64,000 nucleotides of DNA from GCA-003244245 sp050699435. Lineage in GTDB: Bacteria; Actinomycetota; Actinomycetes; Mycobacteriales; Pseudonocardiaceae. The position numbers and the translations under genes are program-made. The stretch is taken from the NCBI GenBank assembly GCA_050699435.1, contig JBOHGM010000006.1, positions 1 through 64,000 on the forward strand. The letters run 5' to 3'. Positions 52,067-61,420 of this stretch are shown here, piece by piece (the first letter of the stretch is position 1; every line of letters starts with the position of its first letter). The notes beneath the pieces are model-generated. The model was given only the letters and a program-made list of their open reading frames with translations. It was not told the DNA's origin and did no database searches.

Positions 52067-52558
52067 CTATCCAGCTACGACCGGTGCGGTAGCCGCGATG
52101 CCGGGCGACAGTCGTTCCGCCAGCCGGTCGAGACCACCCTTGATCATTTGTCCGTATCCATCGTCGGCGAGCGCCCCGACGGCAGCTTGACCGTACTGGA
52201 GGTGCTCGCGGGCGCGGGCGAGATCGCCGAGCTTGCGGTAGCACTCGCCGAGGTTGAGGTGCAGTGATGGGTAGAAGCTGCGCACGGGGCTCATCACGCC
52301 GGCCTGTGCCGCCCGCTCGTCGGTGATCAGGTCCGCTGCCTCCAGTGCACGAAGATCCCAGACCAGCTCGTCGCGCACGTCGTCTTGAACGTCGGCCATC
52401 GCGTGGGCGAGCGCGCAGCGGTGAAAGGGGTCGCCGCACTCACCGCCGATGTCGCTCCAGACCTGTACGAACACGCGGCGCGCGGCTTCTCGTTCGCCAC
52501 GCTGGCTCAGTTCCAGGCCGTTCCCGATCTGAGTCATGGTGGCGTCCGGTTCGGCCAT
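52067..52558 (-). CDS. Tetratricopeptide-repeat protein
   Basis: A 163-residue TPR protein: MTQIGNGLELSQRGEREAAR, then FHRCALAHAMADVQDDVRDE and SLHLNLGECYRKLGDLARAR followed by EHLQYGQAAV. Family members are small adaptor-like proteins of unknown partner. ATG 52558 follows GAGGAG at five bases. Confidence 0.85.
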   Translation of the reverse strand: MAEPDATMTQIGNGLELSQRGEREAARRVFVQVWSDIGGECGDPFHRCALAHAMADVQDDVRDELVWDLRALEAADLITDERAAQAGVMSPVRSFYPSLHLNLGECYRKLGDLARAREHLQYGQAAVGALADDGYGQMIKGGLDRLAERLSPGIAATAPVVAG

Positions 52559-52690
52559 GAGGCTCCTCGAAGGCAGTGTGGGGATGACGTCACGCTGCCC
52601 GATCCGATGTGCGTGACGACGGCGCACGAACGAGCCCCACCCCGCGAGCCCTGGCTCGGCGCTCGCCGCACGTTAGCGGTTGCCTCCGGA

Positions 52691-53101
52691 TCAGCCGGCC
52701 CGAGCCTTCGTCTGCGGCCAGCGGCCCCAGGCGATCAGGCCGGACACGACGACCAGGAACGCCGGGGTGAGCGCCATGACGGCAGAATCAAGAACGAACA
52801 CCTGGGTGAGTACCGCACCGACCATGACGCCGACGAGGCCGAGCGCGGCCAGACCGGCCAACCGGGGGATCAGCAGGCCGATCGCGCCGGCGAGCTCGAG
52901 CGCGCCGATCAGGTACCGCAACCACTGGCCGGCGCCGATCTGGGTGAACATCTCCACCGCGTACTGCTGACCGGCGAGCTTGGGGCCGGCCGCGGCGAGC
53001 ACGAAGAACGCCGCCAACCCGACCTGCACCACCCACAGGGTGAGGTTCGTGGCGCGCCCGCGGGCGGTCCCGGGCGCCGCCAAAGTGTCGTTCGCAGTCA
53101 T
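52691..53101 (-). CDS. DoxX-family membrane protein
   Basis: A 136-residue protein with four transmembrane helices in DoxX arrangement: LTLWVVQVGLAAFFVLAAAG, LRYLIGALELAGAIGLLIPR, LAALGLVGVMVGAVLTQVFV and LTPAFLVVVSGLIAW. DoxX relatives act in membrane-bound redox or sulfur metabolism, and in actinobacteria with oxidative-stress proteins. Specific role unknown. Confidence 0.88.
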   Translation of the reverse strand: MTANDTLAAPGTARGRATNLTLWVVQVGLAAFFVLAAAGPKLAGQQYAVEMFTQIGAGQWLRYLIGALELAGAIGLLIPRLAGLAALGLVGVMVGAVLTQVFVLDSAVMALTPAFLVVVSGLIAWGRWPQTKARAG

Positions 53102-53250
53102 AGTGCCCTTCCTCTGCTCCTTGATGAGATCACCTGGGTAGACCGGAGCCGCAGCGAGAACTCATCGGTCGGGCGACACCCGCACCCTCCCTGTCCCGAT
53201 AACCGCTCGACGGTTCTCCGAACTGGTCGGCGCTTAACTGAACGATCGCG

Positions 53251-53842
53251 TCAGGCAGGATGCGGGAGCAGCTCGATGCCGTACTNNNNNNNNNNNNNNN
53301 NNNNNNNNNNNNNNNNNNNNNNNNNNNNNNNNNNNNNNNNNNNNNNNNNNNNNNNNNNNNNNNNNNNNNNNNNNNNNNNNNNNNNAGCAGCTCGATGCCG
53401 TACTTGGGTGCAATGCAGAGGAGTTTCTCGACGTCGACCCGGTGGGCTCAGGTATGGTCATGGTCCGTGCGGGTTCACCCATCTCGGCCGCGAAGCGCTC
53501 GAACTGGGCCGGCGAGGTGATCTGCAACAGCTTGGCCGGGCCCGCCTCCGATACCCGGAAGGAGTGCGGAATCCCCCGGGGTAGCAATGCGAAAGTGCCA
53601 GGCGTGGCAGTCCAGCTTCGCTCGCCGCAGGTCACCGCGACCACACCGGAGAGGACGTAGAAGCCCTCCTCCTCGTTGTGATGAATGTGCGGCGGCGGAC
53701 CGAAGCCCGCCATCAGCTCACACTCGATCAACGTGAAGGCATCCTGGGTGTCCTGGCCGCCAGCCTTGACGGTCAATAGGCCGTTGAGGAACCAGATCCC
53801 CTCGCCCTCGCCCAGCGCGTAGCCCTCGACCCCAAAACTCAT
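53251..53842 (-). CDS. Cupin-domain protein interrupted by the assembly gap
   Basis: A quercetinase-like single-domain cupin with MSFGVEGYALGEGEGIWFLN, metal motif 1 in GPPPHIHHNEEEGFYVLSG and motif 2 in LPRGIPHSFRVSE. The expected C-terminus would read on as VDVEKL...APKYGIELLPHPA, but one G is missing after ACCGGG near 53440, and the 100-N gap follows. Bases on both sides of the gap encode the same few codons, so the real gene probably ends at 53251 with no gap and no frameshift. Its function is likely dioxygenase or storage-like; unresolved. Confidence 0.75.
53286..53385. other. Assembly gap (100 N) with identical 19-bp flanks
   Basis: Exactly 100 Ns. The 19 bases before the gap (53267-53285, AGCAGCTCGATGCCGTACT) are repeated directly after it (53386-53404). 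This is the signature of two contigs that overlap but were not merged, so the true gap length is probably negative. Confidence 0.9.
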
Positions 53843-54012
53843 GTGTCCCACCTTCCGACGGTGCGCCCGAGACTGCCGACCTGCGCACGTTGACGAGTGG
53901 CGACTATCCAGCATAAGCGGCTGGGCGAGTAGGTCATCCTTGACGATCCGGCCGAGCCGGCTCGCCAGTAACAAGGCCGCGTTATCGCGGTGGCTCGCCC
54001 CCCTCGACCTCG

Positions 54013-54370
54013 TCATGTGGCGTCCTCGGTGGAGGGGTCGAGCCGGGCGAGCACCTGGGTGGACAACTGCCCGAGCAGGGTGATCTGCTCGGGGGTGAGT
54101 CCGTCGAGGAACAGCCGCCGAACGGCGTCGACGTGCCCGGGCGCGGCGGCTTCGATGGCACGTCGGCCGTGGTCGGTGAGCACGATGAAGGCTCCGCGGC
54201 CATCGTCGGTGCACCCCTCGCGGCGGATGAGGCCACGGTGCTGCATCCGGGTCAGATGATGCGACAGACGGCTCTGTTCCCACTGCACACCCCGCTGGAG
54301 CTCGAACGGCCGCAGGCGTGCCTCCGGTGCCTCGCTGAGGTGCACGAGGACCTCGTAGTCGGCGAGGGAG
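54013..54370 (-). pseudogene. MarR-family regulator lacking its N-terminus
   Basis: The winged-helix part is intact: LSLADYEVLVHLSEAPEARL, VQWEQSRLSHHLTRMQHRGL, then IRREGCTDDGRGAFIVLTDH and a normal C-terminus. The first 35 or so residues and the start codon are missing; upstream the sequence changes directly into a YceI gene on the other strand. The open frame reaching 54531 is antisense to YceI. Confidence 0.75.
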
Positions 54371-54849
54371 AGGCACGCGATGGTGACGAAGGTCCGCGGT
54401 GCCTTCAACGAGTTCGAGGGCACCGCTATGCTCGACGGTGCCAACCCGGCCCACTCGACCGCCCAGGTGACGATCAACGCGGCGAGCATCGACACCCGCA
54501 ACGCCCAGCGCGACGAGCACCTGCGCAACAACGACTTCCTGGCGACAGCGTCCTACCCCGAGATCACCTTCGTCTCCACCGCCGTCCGCCAGACCGCCGA
54601 CACCAGCTTCGAGCTGACCGGCGACCTCACGATCAAGGGCGTCACCAACCCCGTGACGATCCCCTCACCTACCAGGACGCGGCGACCGACCCGTTCGGCA
54701 ACCAGCGCATCGGCTTCGACGGCTCGGTGACGATCAACCGCAAGGACTACGGCGTCACCTGGAACGCCCCGCTCGAGACCGGCGGCGTCCTGGTCAGCGA
54801 CAAGATCACGCTGGAGTTGGAGATCTCCGCGGTCAAAAACGCGAATTGA
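54371..54849 (+). pseudogene. YceI-family gene, 5'-truncated and frameshifted
   Basis: It reads RHAMVTKVRGAFNEFEGTAM, LDGANPAHSTAQVTINAASI, RDEHLRNNDFLATASYPEIT and DLTIKGVTNPVTI. It then loses one base in a run of C near 54660 and resumes as LTYQDAATDPFGNQRIGFDG to a normal end. The first 20-25 residues of the family are missing at the junction with MarR. If ATG 54380 is used, a short product could still be made up to the frameshift. Confidence 0.8.
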
Positions 54850-55126
54850 TCGAGGGGGTCTTGACGACATTCCAGGATCTGATCCGCCAGGACGTCACCA
54901 ATCCCTCCTGCACGTAGGGATCTCTCGTGACGAAGTCCTCCACGACCGCGCCATCGTCGGTCGCGAACACGAACACGGCACCATCGACGGGATCGGCCAG
55001 GGCACCGGCCATCAGCATGACGCCTCGTTCGTGGGCCTCCCTAATCAGCGCCAAATGCGCTTCTCGGAAGGGTGCACGGCGTTCGATAATGTCGTCCACG
55101 TAGTCGTACAGCAGCAACGAGTACAT
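54833..55126 (-). CDS. YCII-related protein
   Basis: A 97-residue YCII/DGPF-like ferredoxin-fold protein (MYSLLLYDYVDDIIERRAPF, LMAGALADPVDGAVFVFATD, FVTRDPYVQEGLVTSWRIRS). It has the conserved His in REAHLAL and Asp in the DP segment. ATG 55126. Its 3' end overlaps the end of the converging YceI gene by 17 bp. Function unknown. Confidence 0.85.
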   Translation of the reverse strand: MYSLLLYDYVDDIIERRAPFREAHLALIREAHERGVMLMAGALADPVDGAVFVFATDDGAVVEDFVTRDPYVQEGLVTSWRIRSWNVVKTPSINSRF

Positions 55127-55234
55127 GCCCCGATCCTTGCACGGGCGGTTCCACCAGCCCGCAACCATGACCACCACCCGGCCGGCCACTCTGGGTGCTC
55201 AGGTCGTGGGTGACGAAGATCAAGGAACCGGGTC

Positions 55235-55473
55235 ATGACCGCGATCGCCGATCGTTACCGCAGGCACGCCGACGTCTTCGAACGCAAGGTCGCCACCGTG
55301 CGACCCGACCAGTGGTCCAACCAGTCCCCGTGCGAGGCGTGGAACGCCCGAGACGTGGTGGCGAGCAGCAGATCGACGAGGTCGTCAGCGACGACCTGGT
55401 GCTCCACGGATGGGACCTCGCCAGGGCCACCGGACAGGACGACACGATCGACCCCGAAGACGCTCGATTCTGA
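55235..55473 (+). pseudogene. TIGR03086-like metal-binding protein remnant
   Basis: It starts well (MTAIADRYRRHADVFERKVA, then WSNQSPCEAWNARDVV) but after about 55360 continues in another frame as EVVSDDLVLHGWDLARATGQ and stops at 55473. The central part of this DinB/MDMPI-like family (about 90 residues) is deleted. Confidence 0.65.
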
Positions 55474-55477
55474 TGGC

Positions 55478-55588
55478 TGCCAGGACACCCCCTACGGCCG
55501 CCTCGCGGCAGCCGCAGATCCGACCGGCGCCCAGTTCAAGCTCGTCGCTCCCAACGCGGCCATGCCGGCGAGGGTCTCCTCGGACTGA
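55478..55588 (+). pseudogene. VOC/glyoxalase-family C-terminal fragment
   Basis: A 36-residue tail, DTPYGRLAAAADPTGAQFKL then VAPNAAMP, of the form PxGRLAxxxDPxGAxFxL that ends many VOC proteins. No upstream part is present; it follows directly on the TIGR03086-like remnant. Confidence 0.55.
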
Positions 55589-55599
55589 GGCGCTCGCCC

Positions 55600-55745
55600 A
55601 CGCTGTGCAGAGCGAACTGCTCGTCGAGGGATCGCACCTGCGGCCGCCCGTCCCGGTTCCCCGCCGTCTGGCCACCCTGTGCGTGCTCCGGCTGCGACAG
55701 ACCCACGTAGTGTGCGAGCCCCTGGCTGCCGCCACGTCGTGCCAC
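55600..55745 (-). pseudogene. Possible ArsR-type helix-turn-helix remnant
   Basis: A minus-strand frame contains GLAHYVGLSQPEHAQGG and GRPQVRSLDEQF, resembling the recognition helix and wing of ArsR/CadC regulators with a deletion between them. No start and no complete domain. Weak. Confidence 0.3.
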
Positions 55746-55798
55746 GTCACAGTCGAGTTCACCGGTGCCCTTCGGGGCGCTGTGCAGGGAGGAAGATC

Positions 55799-56422
55799 AT
55801 GCGCACACGCGCACTCACCGCAACGCTCGCCGCGACCGTCGCGGCGCTGATTCTCACCGGTTGTGGCGGGGACAACACCGCCGGTTCACCCCCGGGCGGC
55901 ACCCAGCCACCAGGTTCGGAGCAGCATGCCGCGGACCACGACCAGGCCGACATCACCTTCGCCCAGGCGATGATCCCGCACCATGCGCAGGCGATCGAGA
56001 TGGCGCAGCTTGCCCCGGAGCGGGCCCAGCGACCGCAGGTCAAGGACCTCGCCGGCCGGATAGCGCAGGCGCAGGGCCCAGAGATCGAGACCATGACGAC
56101 CTGGCTGCGGGCCTGGAACGCCGAGATTCCCCGCACCGGGCAGGACGACCGGGGCCACGGTGGCATGGATCCCGGTGCCATGGGACAGATGCCGGGGATG
56201 ATGGACCCGCAGCAGATGCAGCAACTTGACCAGGCCACCGGCGCCGAGTTCGACCGGCTGTTCCTGCAGATGATGCTCCGTCACCACGAGGGCGCCATCG
56301 CGATGGCCCGTACCGAGCTCGCCGATGGCCAGAACCCCGAGGCCAGGCAGCTCGCCCAGCAGATCATCGATGCCCAGCAAGCCGAGATCCAGGAAATGCA
56401 GGCCCTGCTCCCACCGGGCTGA
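55799..56422 (+). CDS. DUF305 lipoprotein
   Basis: A 207-residue lipoprotein with lipobox ALILTGCGG and two ferritin-like DUF305 halves: TFAQAMIPHHAQAIEMAQLA and FLQMMLRHHEGAIAMARTEL, each with the M-x-x-H-H-x-x-A-I-x-M-A motif. A Met/Gly-rich segment (MDPGAMGQMPGMMDPQQMQQ) lies between. The family is linked to copper and other metal handling in the envelope. ATG 55799 follows GGGAGGAAG. Confidence 0.9.
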   Translation: MRTRALTATLAATVAALILTGCGGDNTAGSPPGGTQPPGSEQHAADHDQADITFAQAMIPHHAQAIEMAQLAPERAQRPQVKDLAGRIAQAQGPEIETMTTWLRAWNAEIPRTGQDDRGHGGMDPGAMGQMPGMMDPQQMQQLDQATGAEFDRLFLQMMLRHHEGAIAMARTELADGQNPEARQLAQQIIDAQQAEIQEMQALLPPG

Positions 56423-56575
56423 CCCGTCGTCCGGTGCCCTCGCGTACCCACCCGGTGCACGAGCGGCACCGGACACCTTGGCGAATACTGACGACAGGAC
56501 CACGACCGTGCCGGGCGGTTCCGCCGATCACCGGAATCGATCACGACCGGCCGGGTGACGTCAACCGGAGATCGT

Positions 56576-57577
56576 ATGCGGTCCGCATGGTGCATCGCCG
56601 CCGCGATCGTCGGCGCCCTCGTGCTGGTCGGATGCACCTCGCCCGGTCCGGCACCGTCCGGCCCGCCGCCCCACAACTCGCTGCAGCAACGGCTGGTCGC
56701 CAACGTGACTGGTGCGGGCGCCTTCGCACACCTCGAGGTGCTGCAGCGGATCGCTGACCAGAACGGCGGCAACCGGGCCTCCCCAGGCCCCGGGTACGAC
56801 GCGAGCGTGGCCTATGTGGCCGGGATCCTGCGCAACGCGGGCTACGAGGTGAGCACGCCCACGTTCGTCGTGGACGACATCAAGGTCCGGAACGTCATCG
56901 CGCAGAACCGAACGGGGAGTTCGGAGCGGGTGGTGATGGCCGGCGCGCACCTGGACTCGGTGCGGGCGGGACCCGGGATCAACGACAACGGCTCCGGGGT
57001 GGCGGCGCTGCTGGAGATCGCGGTGCAACTGGGCGGCTCGCCCCCGGTCGGCAACGCGGTGCGGTTCGCCTGGTGGGGCTCGGAGGAGGAGGGTTTGATC
57101 GGTACGACGCACTACGTCGAGTCGCTCACCGACGACGACCGCGACCGGATCGCGCTCTACCTGAACCTGGACATGGTGGCCTCCCCGAACCCCGGTTACC
57201 TGGTCCAGGGCGGCGAAGGTCGCGGCTCGAGATCCGGCCCAACCGGTTCGGCGACGATCGCGCGGGTGCTGGTCGACCAGTTGGCCGCCGTCGGCGTCGA
57301 CGCCGAGACCATCAAGTTCGAGGGTGACTCCGACTATGCGCCGTTCATCGAGGCCGGCATCCCCTCCGGTGGCGTCTGGAGCGGTGACGCTCAGCGCAAG
57401 ACCGCCGAGCAGGCCGCGCGCTGGGGCGGGCGGGCCGGCGAGGTCTTCGACCCCTGCTACCACACGGCGTGCGATCGGCTCGACAACGTCGACTCCACTG
57501 CGCTGGACCGCTACACCGACGCGGTCGCCGGCACCCTGGCCCACTTCGCGGTGTCCACCGACGGCCTCGCCAGGTGA
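56576..57577 (+). CDS. M28-family aminopeptidase (lipoprotein)
   Basis: A 333-residue secreted zinc aminopeptidase with lipobox ALVLVGC. Zinc ligands and catalytic residues are visible in order: AGAHLDSVRAGPGINDNGSG (His, Asp), AWWGSEEEGLIGTTHYV (Glu, Glu), LNLDMVASPNPGYLVQG (Asp) and CYHTACDRLDNVD (final His). It matches Streptomyces-type aminopeptidases of M28. ATG 56576 has GGAG upstream; a GTG at 56555 is less likely. Confidence 0.9.
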   Translation: MRSAWCIAAAIVGALVLVGCTSPGPAPSGPPPHNSLQQRLVANVTGAGAFAHLEVLQRIADQNGGNRASPGPGYDASVAYVAGILRNAGYEVSTPTFVVDDIKVRNVIAQNRTGSSERVVMAGAHLDSVRAGPGINDNGSGVAALLEIAVQLGGSPPVGNAVRFAWWGSEEEGLIGTTHYVESLTDDDRDRIALYLNLDMVASPNPGYLVQGGEGRGSRSGPTGSATIARVLVDQLAAVGVDAETIKFEGDSDYAPFIEAGIPSGGVWSGDAQRKTAEQAARWGGRAGEVFDPCYHTACDRLDNVDSTALDRYTDAVAGTLAHFAVSTDGLAR

Positions 57578-57708
57578 ACAAACCGGGGGAGTCGAGGGCT
57601 CGCCGGTCGGCGCAGCCGGCCCCGACCACCGCGACGGACATCTTCGGCGGCGTCGCTCCGCGGATCCGCCGCGATTCCGGGCTGCCCATGGCGCCTCGCG
57701 AAGGCGGC

Positions 57709-60291
57709 TCAGGGGGCGATGAACTCCGCTTCGGGTAGCTGCACCTCGACGGTGGCCTGCGCACCCTCGGTCAGCTCTACCGTGATCAGTTCCCTGACGT
57801 TGCCCGCGCTACACAGGTCGCCGAGAACGGCCTGCACAGCGGCGAGGCGAGGTCCGGAGTCCACTACGGTAACCGACATGGCCTCGGCCCGAACAGAGCG
57901 CTTGGCGTCCGATTTGGCCTTGCGGATCTGCCGCAGCACGCCGACCGCGATGACCAGCACGGACGGATCACCTTCGGGCAGCGCGGCGGCGTCCGGCCAG
58001 GCCGCCCGGTGCACCGACCCGGCGGTGAAGCCGGGCAGCGGGCCACCGTCGGTCCGTCCCCACGACCAGGCCTCTTCCGTGACGTAGGGCAGAAACGGCG
58101 CGAACAGCCGGAGCAGGGTGGAGACGGCGGTGCGGAGCGCCGTCCGCGCCGAAGCCGAATCCGGGTCGTCGCGGTAGGCGCGGGCCTTGACGAGCTCGAG
58201 ATAGTCGTCGCAGAACTGCCAGAAGAACTCCTCCGTGGCCTGCAGCGCGCGCGCATAGTCGTAGTTCACGAAGGCGCGGGTGGCATCGTCGATCAGGATG
58301 GCCAGTTGGGCTAGAATCGCCCGGTCGATCGCCTCGGTCACCTCCGTATTGGCAGGTCCCGGGCTGAGCCCGAGGGCGAACTTGGATGCGTTGAGCACCT
58401 TGACGGCGAGCCGCCGGCCAATCTTCATCTGACCGGGGTCGAAGGCCGCGTCAATACCGGGGCGGGCGCTCGCTGCCCAGTAGCGGACCGCGTCGGCGCC
58501 GTACTGCTGCAGCAGATCCGTCGGCACCACGACGTTGCCGCGGGACTTCGACATCTTCTTGCGGTCCGGATCCAGGATCCAACCGGAGATCGCGGCGTGC
58601 TGCCACGGCAGGCCGCCGTGCTCGTAGTGGCTGCGGAGCACCGTCGCGAACAGCCACGTGCGGATGATGTCGTGGGCCTGCGGGCGCAGGTCCATCGGGA
58701 AGGTCCGGGCGAACAGGTCGGCGTCCTCACCCCAGCCGCAGGCGATCTGGGGTGTCAGCGACGACGTCGCCCAGGTGTCCATCACATCGGGGTCGCCGGT
58801 GAACCCGCCCGGCTGGTCGCGTTGCTGCGCGGTGTAGCCCGGCGCAACATGAGACTGCGGGTCGACGGGCAGCGCGGCGTCGGCCGGGACGATCGGGTGC
58901 TCGTAGTCCGGACGGCCCTCGTAATCGAGCCGGTACCACAGCGGGATCGGCACGCCGAAGAACCGCTGGCGGGAAACCAGCCAGTCACCATTGAGCCCAT
59001 CCACCCAGTTCTCGTAGCGGTGGCGCATATAGTCTGGGTGCCATTTCAGGTTCTTGCCCTGGGCAATCAGCTCGGCCCGCAGTTCCGGCGAGCGGCCGCC
59101 GTTTCGGATATACCACTGCCGGGTCGTGACAATCTCAAGCGGCCGGTCGCCCTTCTCGTAGAATTTGACAGAGTGGGTGATCGGCCTTGGTCCGTCCAGC
59201 AGATCATCGGACTCGCGCAGCAAATCGACCATCTCCCGCTGCGCACCGAAGCTGGACTTGCCGGCCAGGCGCGCATACGCGGTTCGGGCCGACTCGCTCG
59301 TCAACCATGACGGCGTCTTTGCCGCGAGCCGACCGGTCTTCTCAATGATGGCGCGGGTATCCAGCTCCAGCTCGCGCCACCACATCACGTCCGCGAGGTC
59401 GCCGAAGGTGCAGATCATGGCGATGCCGGTGCCCTTGTCCGGCTCCGCCCGGCGGTGCGCCAGGACCGGCACCTCGACGCCGAAGACCGGCGTGCTGACA
59501 GTCGATCCGAACAAGGGCTGGTACCGATCGTCATCCGGATGCGCGACCAACGCGACGCACGACACCACCAGCTCCGGCCGCGTCGTGGAGATGACGACGT
59601 CACCCCGCCCAGCCGTGCCGTGGAACCGCAGGTCGTGGTAGGCCCCCGGCCGGTCCCGGTCCTCCAACTCGGCCTGGGCCACCGCCGTCTGGAATGTGGT
59701 GTCCCACAGGCAGGGCGCCTCGGACGAGTACGCCTCACCGCGAGCCAGGTTGCGCAGGAACGCCCGCTGGCTCACCCGTTGCGCGCACCGAGACACGGTG
59801 GAGTACGTCAGGGACCAATCCACCGAGAGGCCCAGCAGGCGCCACAGCTCCTCGAATGCCTTCTCGTCGGTCTCGGTCAGACGCTCGCACAGCTCGATGA
59901 AGTTACGGCGGCTGATCGCGACGAAGTCCTGCCGCTTCGACGGGGCTTTGGCCGGCGGGATGAAGTCCTCCTGATAGGCGACGTACGGGTCGCAGCGCAC
60001 GCCAAAGTAGTTCTCCACCCGCCGCTCGGTCGGCAATCCGTTGTCGTCCCAGCCCATCGGGTAGAACACCTCGCGGCCACGCATCCGCTGGAAGCGCGCG
60101 ATCGTGTCCGTGTGCGTGTAGCTGAAGACGTGACCGACGTGCAGCGAGCCCGAGACGGTCGGGGGCGGTGTATCAATCGAGTAGATCTCGGCGCGGACGC
60201 GGGAGCGGTCGAAGCGAAAGGTGCCGTCACGTTCCCACCACTCGCCCCAGCGGGCTTCGAGATCGGCGAGGGCTGCTTGCGGGCTGGCCAT
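57709..60291 (-). CDS. valS: Valyl-tRNA synthetase
   Basis: An 860-residue class I synthetase charging tRNA-Val. The HIGH-type motif is SGSLHVGHVFSYTHTD, the KMSKS loop is DRKKMSKSRGNVVVPTDLLQ, and the editing domain includes VVISTTRPELVVSCVALVAH. Anticodon-binding and C-terminal coiled-coil regions follow. ATG 60291 chosen because the conserved core begins immediately after; the longer frame is Gly/Arg-rich filler. The length is that of the shorter ValRS type found in many actinobacteria. Confidence 0.93.
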   Translation of the reverse strand: MASPQAALADLEARWGEWWERDGTFRFDRSRVRAEIYSIDTPPPTVSGSLHVGHVFSYTHTDTIARFQRMRGREVFYPMGWDDNGLPTERRVENYFGVRCDPYVAYQEDFIPPAKAPSKRQDFVAISRRNFIELCERLTETDEKAFEELWRLLGLSVDWSLTYSTVSRCAQRVSQRAFLRNLARGEAYSSEAPCLWDTTFQTAVAQAELEDRDRPGAYHDLRFHGTAGRGDVVISTTRPELVVSCVALVAHPDDDRYQPLFGSTVSTPVFGVEVPVLAHRRAEPDKGTGIAMICTFGDLADVMWWRELELDTRAIIEKTGRLAAKTPSWLTSESARTAYARLAGKSSFGAQREMVDLLRESDDLLDGPRPITHSVKFYEKGDRPLEIVTTRQWYIRNGGRSPELRAELIAQGKNLKWHPDYMRHRYENWVDGLNGDWLVSRQRFFGVPIPLWYRLDYEGRPDYEHPIVPADAALPVDPQSHVAPGYTAQQRDQPGGFTGDPDVMDTWATSSLTPQIACGWGEDADLFARTFPMDLRPQAHDIIRTWLFATVLRSHYEHGGLPWQHAAISGWILDPDRKKMSKSRGNVVVPTDLLQQYGADAVRYWAASARPGIDAAFDPGQMKIGRRLAVKVLNASKFALGLSPGPANTEVTEAIDRAILAQLAILIDDATRAFVNYDYARALQATEEFFWQFCDDYLELVKARAYRDDPDSASARTALRTAVSTLLRLFAPFLPYVTEEAWSWGRTDGGPLPGFTAGSVHRAAWPDAAALPEGDPSVLVIAVGVLRQIRKAKSDAKRSVRAEAMSVTVVDSGPRLAAVQAVLGDLCSAGNVRELITVELTEGAQATVEVQLPEAEFIAP

Positions 60292-60631
60292 ACTCCTGAC
60301 TCTATCGGCTCCGACCTGCACGCCCGCCCCCCCACGCCCGCCGGGAACGCCAGGCCATCCTCGACACCGACCGGGCACCTCACCCTGCTGCTTGGGGGGA
60401 GTCGGTCGGTGGGCACTTGGCTGGCCTGCCGGTCCGCTCGACGCCCTGCGCGCCGTAGCGCCGGGACAACGGCACCCTGCAGGACCTTGGTGATCAGAGT
60501 CTGGTTGCTGTAGACGACCGCCAGAGCTATAGGGTCTCGGCGGCAGTTGGCCGATGTCAGCGGCCGGCGTGACCACTACCTTGCACCCACCCACCCGACC
60601 AGACCAGACCAACCAGGAAGGCACTTCTTCG

Positions 60632-61255
60632 ATGGGTCTACTCGACAAGCTTCGCGAACGGATCGGATCCCTGACCGGCAACGGCTCCCACGGCAGTGGT
60701 AGCCCCGGTCATGATCCAGGGCCCAGGTCGCAGGACCGCGACTCGGGGCGGGATCCCGACGAGGTGGCCGTGGAGCGTTACCGCTACATGCTGCGCACCG
60801 CCCCGCCGGAGACCGTGGAACAGGCCCACGCCGAGGCATTCGCGACGCTGACCCCCGAGCAGCGCCGCCAGGTGCTCGACGATCTCGGCAACGCCGTGCC
60901 CGCATCCGAGCGCGCCACCTCAGACGATCCGCAATCCCTTGCCCGGATGGCCACCCGCGCCGAAATGCGCCAACCCGGCACCATGGAACGCACCCTCGGC
61001 GGGGACCGCGGCGGGATGGGGATGGGCGGGGTGATCGCTGGCAGCCTGCTCGCAGGCGTGGCCGGGGCGTTCATCGGCACCGCGATCGCCGACGCTTTCC
61101 TCAGCGACGAGCTAGGGGGCGACGCGATGGCCGGCGGCGAGGACACGGCCGGCGCCGAACCTGGCGCCGAACCTGGCGGCGATCCGGGCGCCGATCCGGG
61201 CGGCGAGATGGACGACCCCGGGATGGGCGATCTCGGCGGGATGGGCGACTTCTGA
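60632..61255 (+). CDS. Small protein with central glycine-zipper-like hydrophobic segment
   Basis: A 207-residue protein of unknown function. A charged N-terminal domain (PDEVAVERYRYMLRTAPPET, then FATLTPEQRRQVLDDLGNAV) precedes a glycine-rich transmembrane stretch (GVIAGSLLAGVAGAFIGTAI) and an acidic GAEPGGDPGAD-type repeat tail. Conserved-looking in actinomycetes as a cation-like or stress-associated protein, but no name is justified. AGGAAGG lies 11 bases before ATG 60632. Confidence 0.7.
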   Translation: MGLLDKLRERIGSLTGNGSHGSGSPGHDPGPRSQDRDSGRDPDEVAVERYRYMLRTAPPETVEQAHAEAFATLTPEQRRQVLDDLGNAVPASERATSDDPQSLARMATRAEMRQPGTMERTLGGDRGGMGMGGVIAGSLLAGVAGAFIGTAIADAFLSDELGGDAMAGGEDTAGAEPGAEPGGDPGADPGGEMDDPGMGDLGGMGDF

Positions 61256-61420
61256 CCGTCTGAGCGCGCTCCGAGGCCGCCAACCATGGGGGCATCCCAG
61301 CCCAGAAAGTTTGGTCCGACATGTCGATGTCGCTGCCCCTCGTTCGACGCATCAGTAGAGCCGGTCGAAACCGTCCGGCCGCCAGATGGAGGACCCAGAG
61401 ACCCGGAAGGGGACACCACG

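Noticed and set aside
51940..52070. tRNA-like GTTCGGGT segment near 52045
   Set aside because: No cloverleaf could be completed on either strand.
60292..60681. Upstream extension of valS
   Set aside because: Gly/Pro/Arg-rich with no similarity to the synthetase; the conserved core starts right after ATG 60291.
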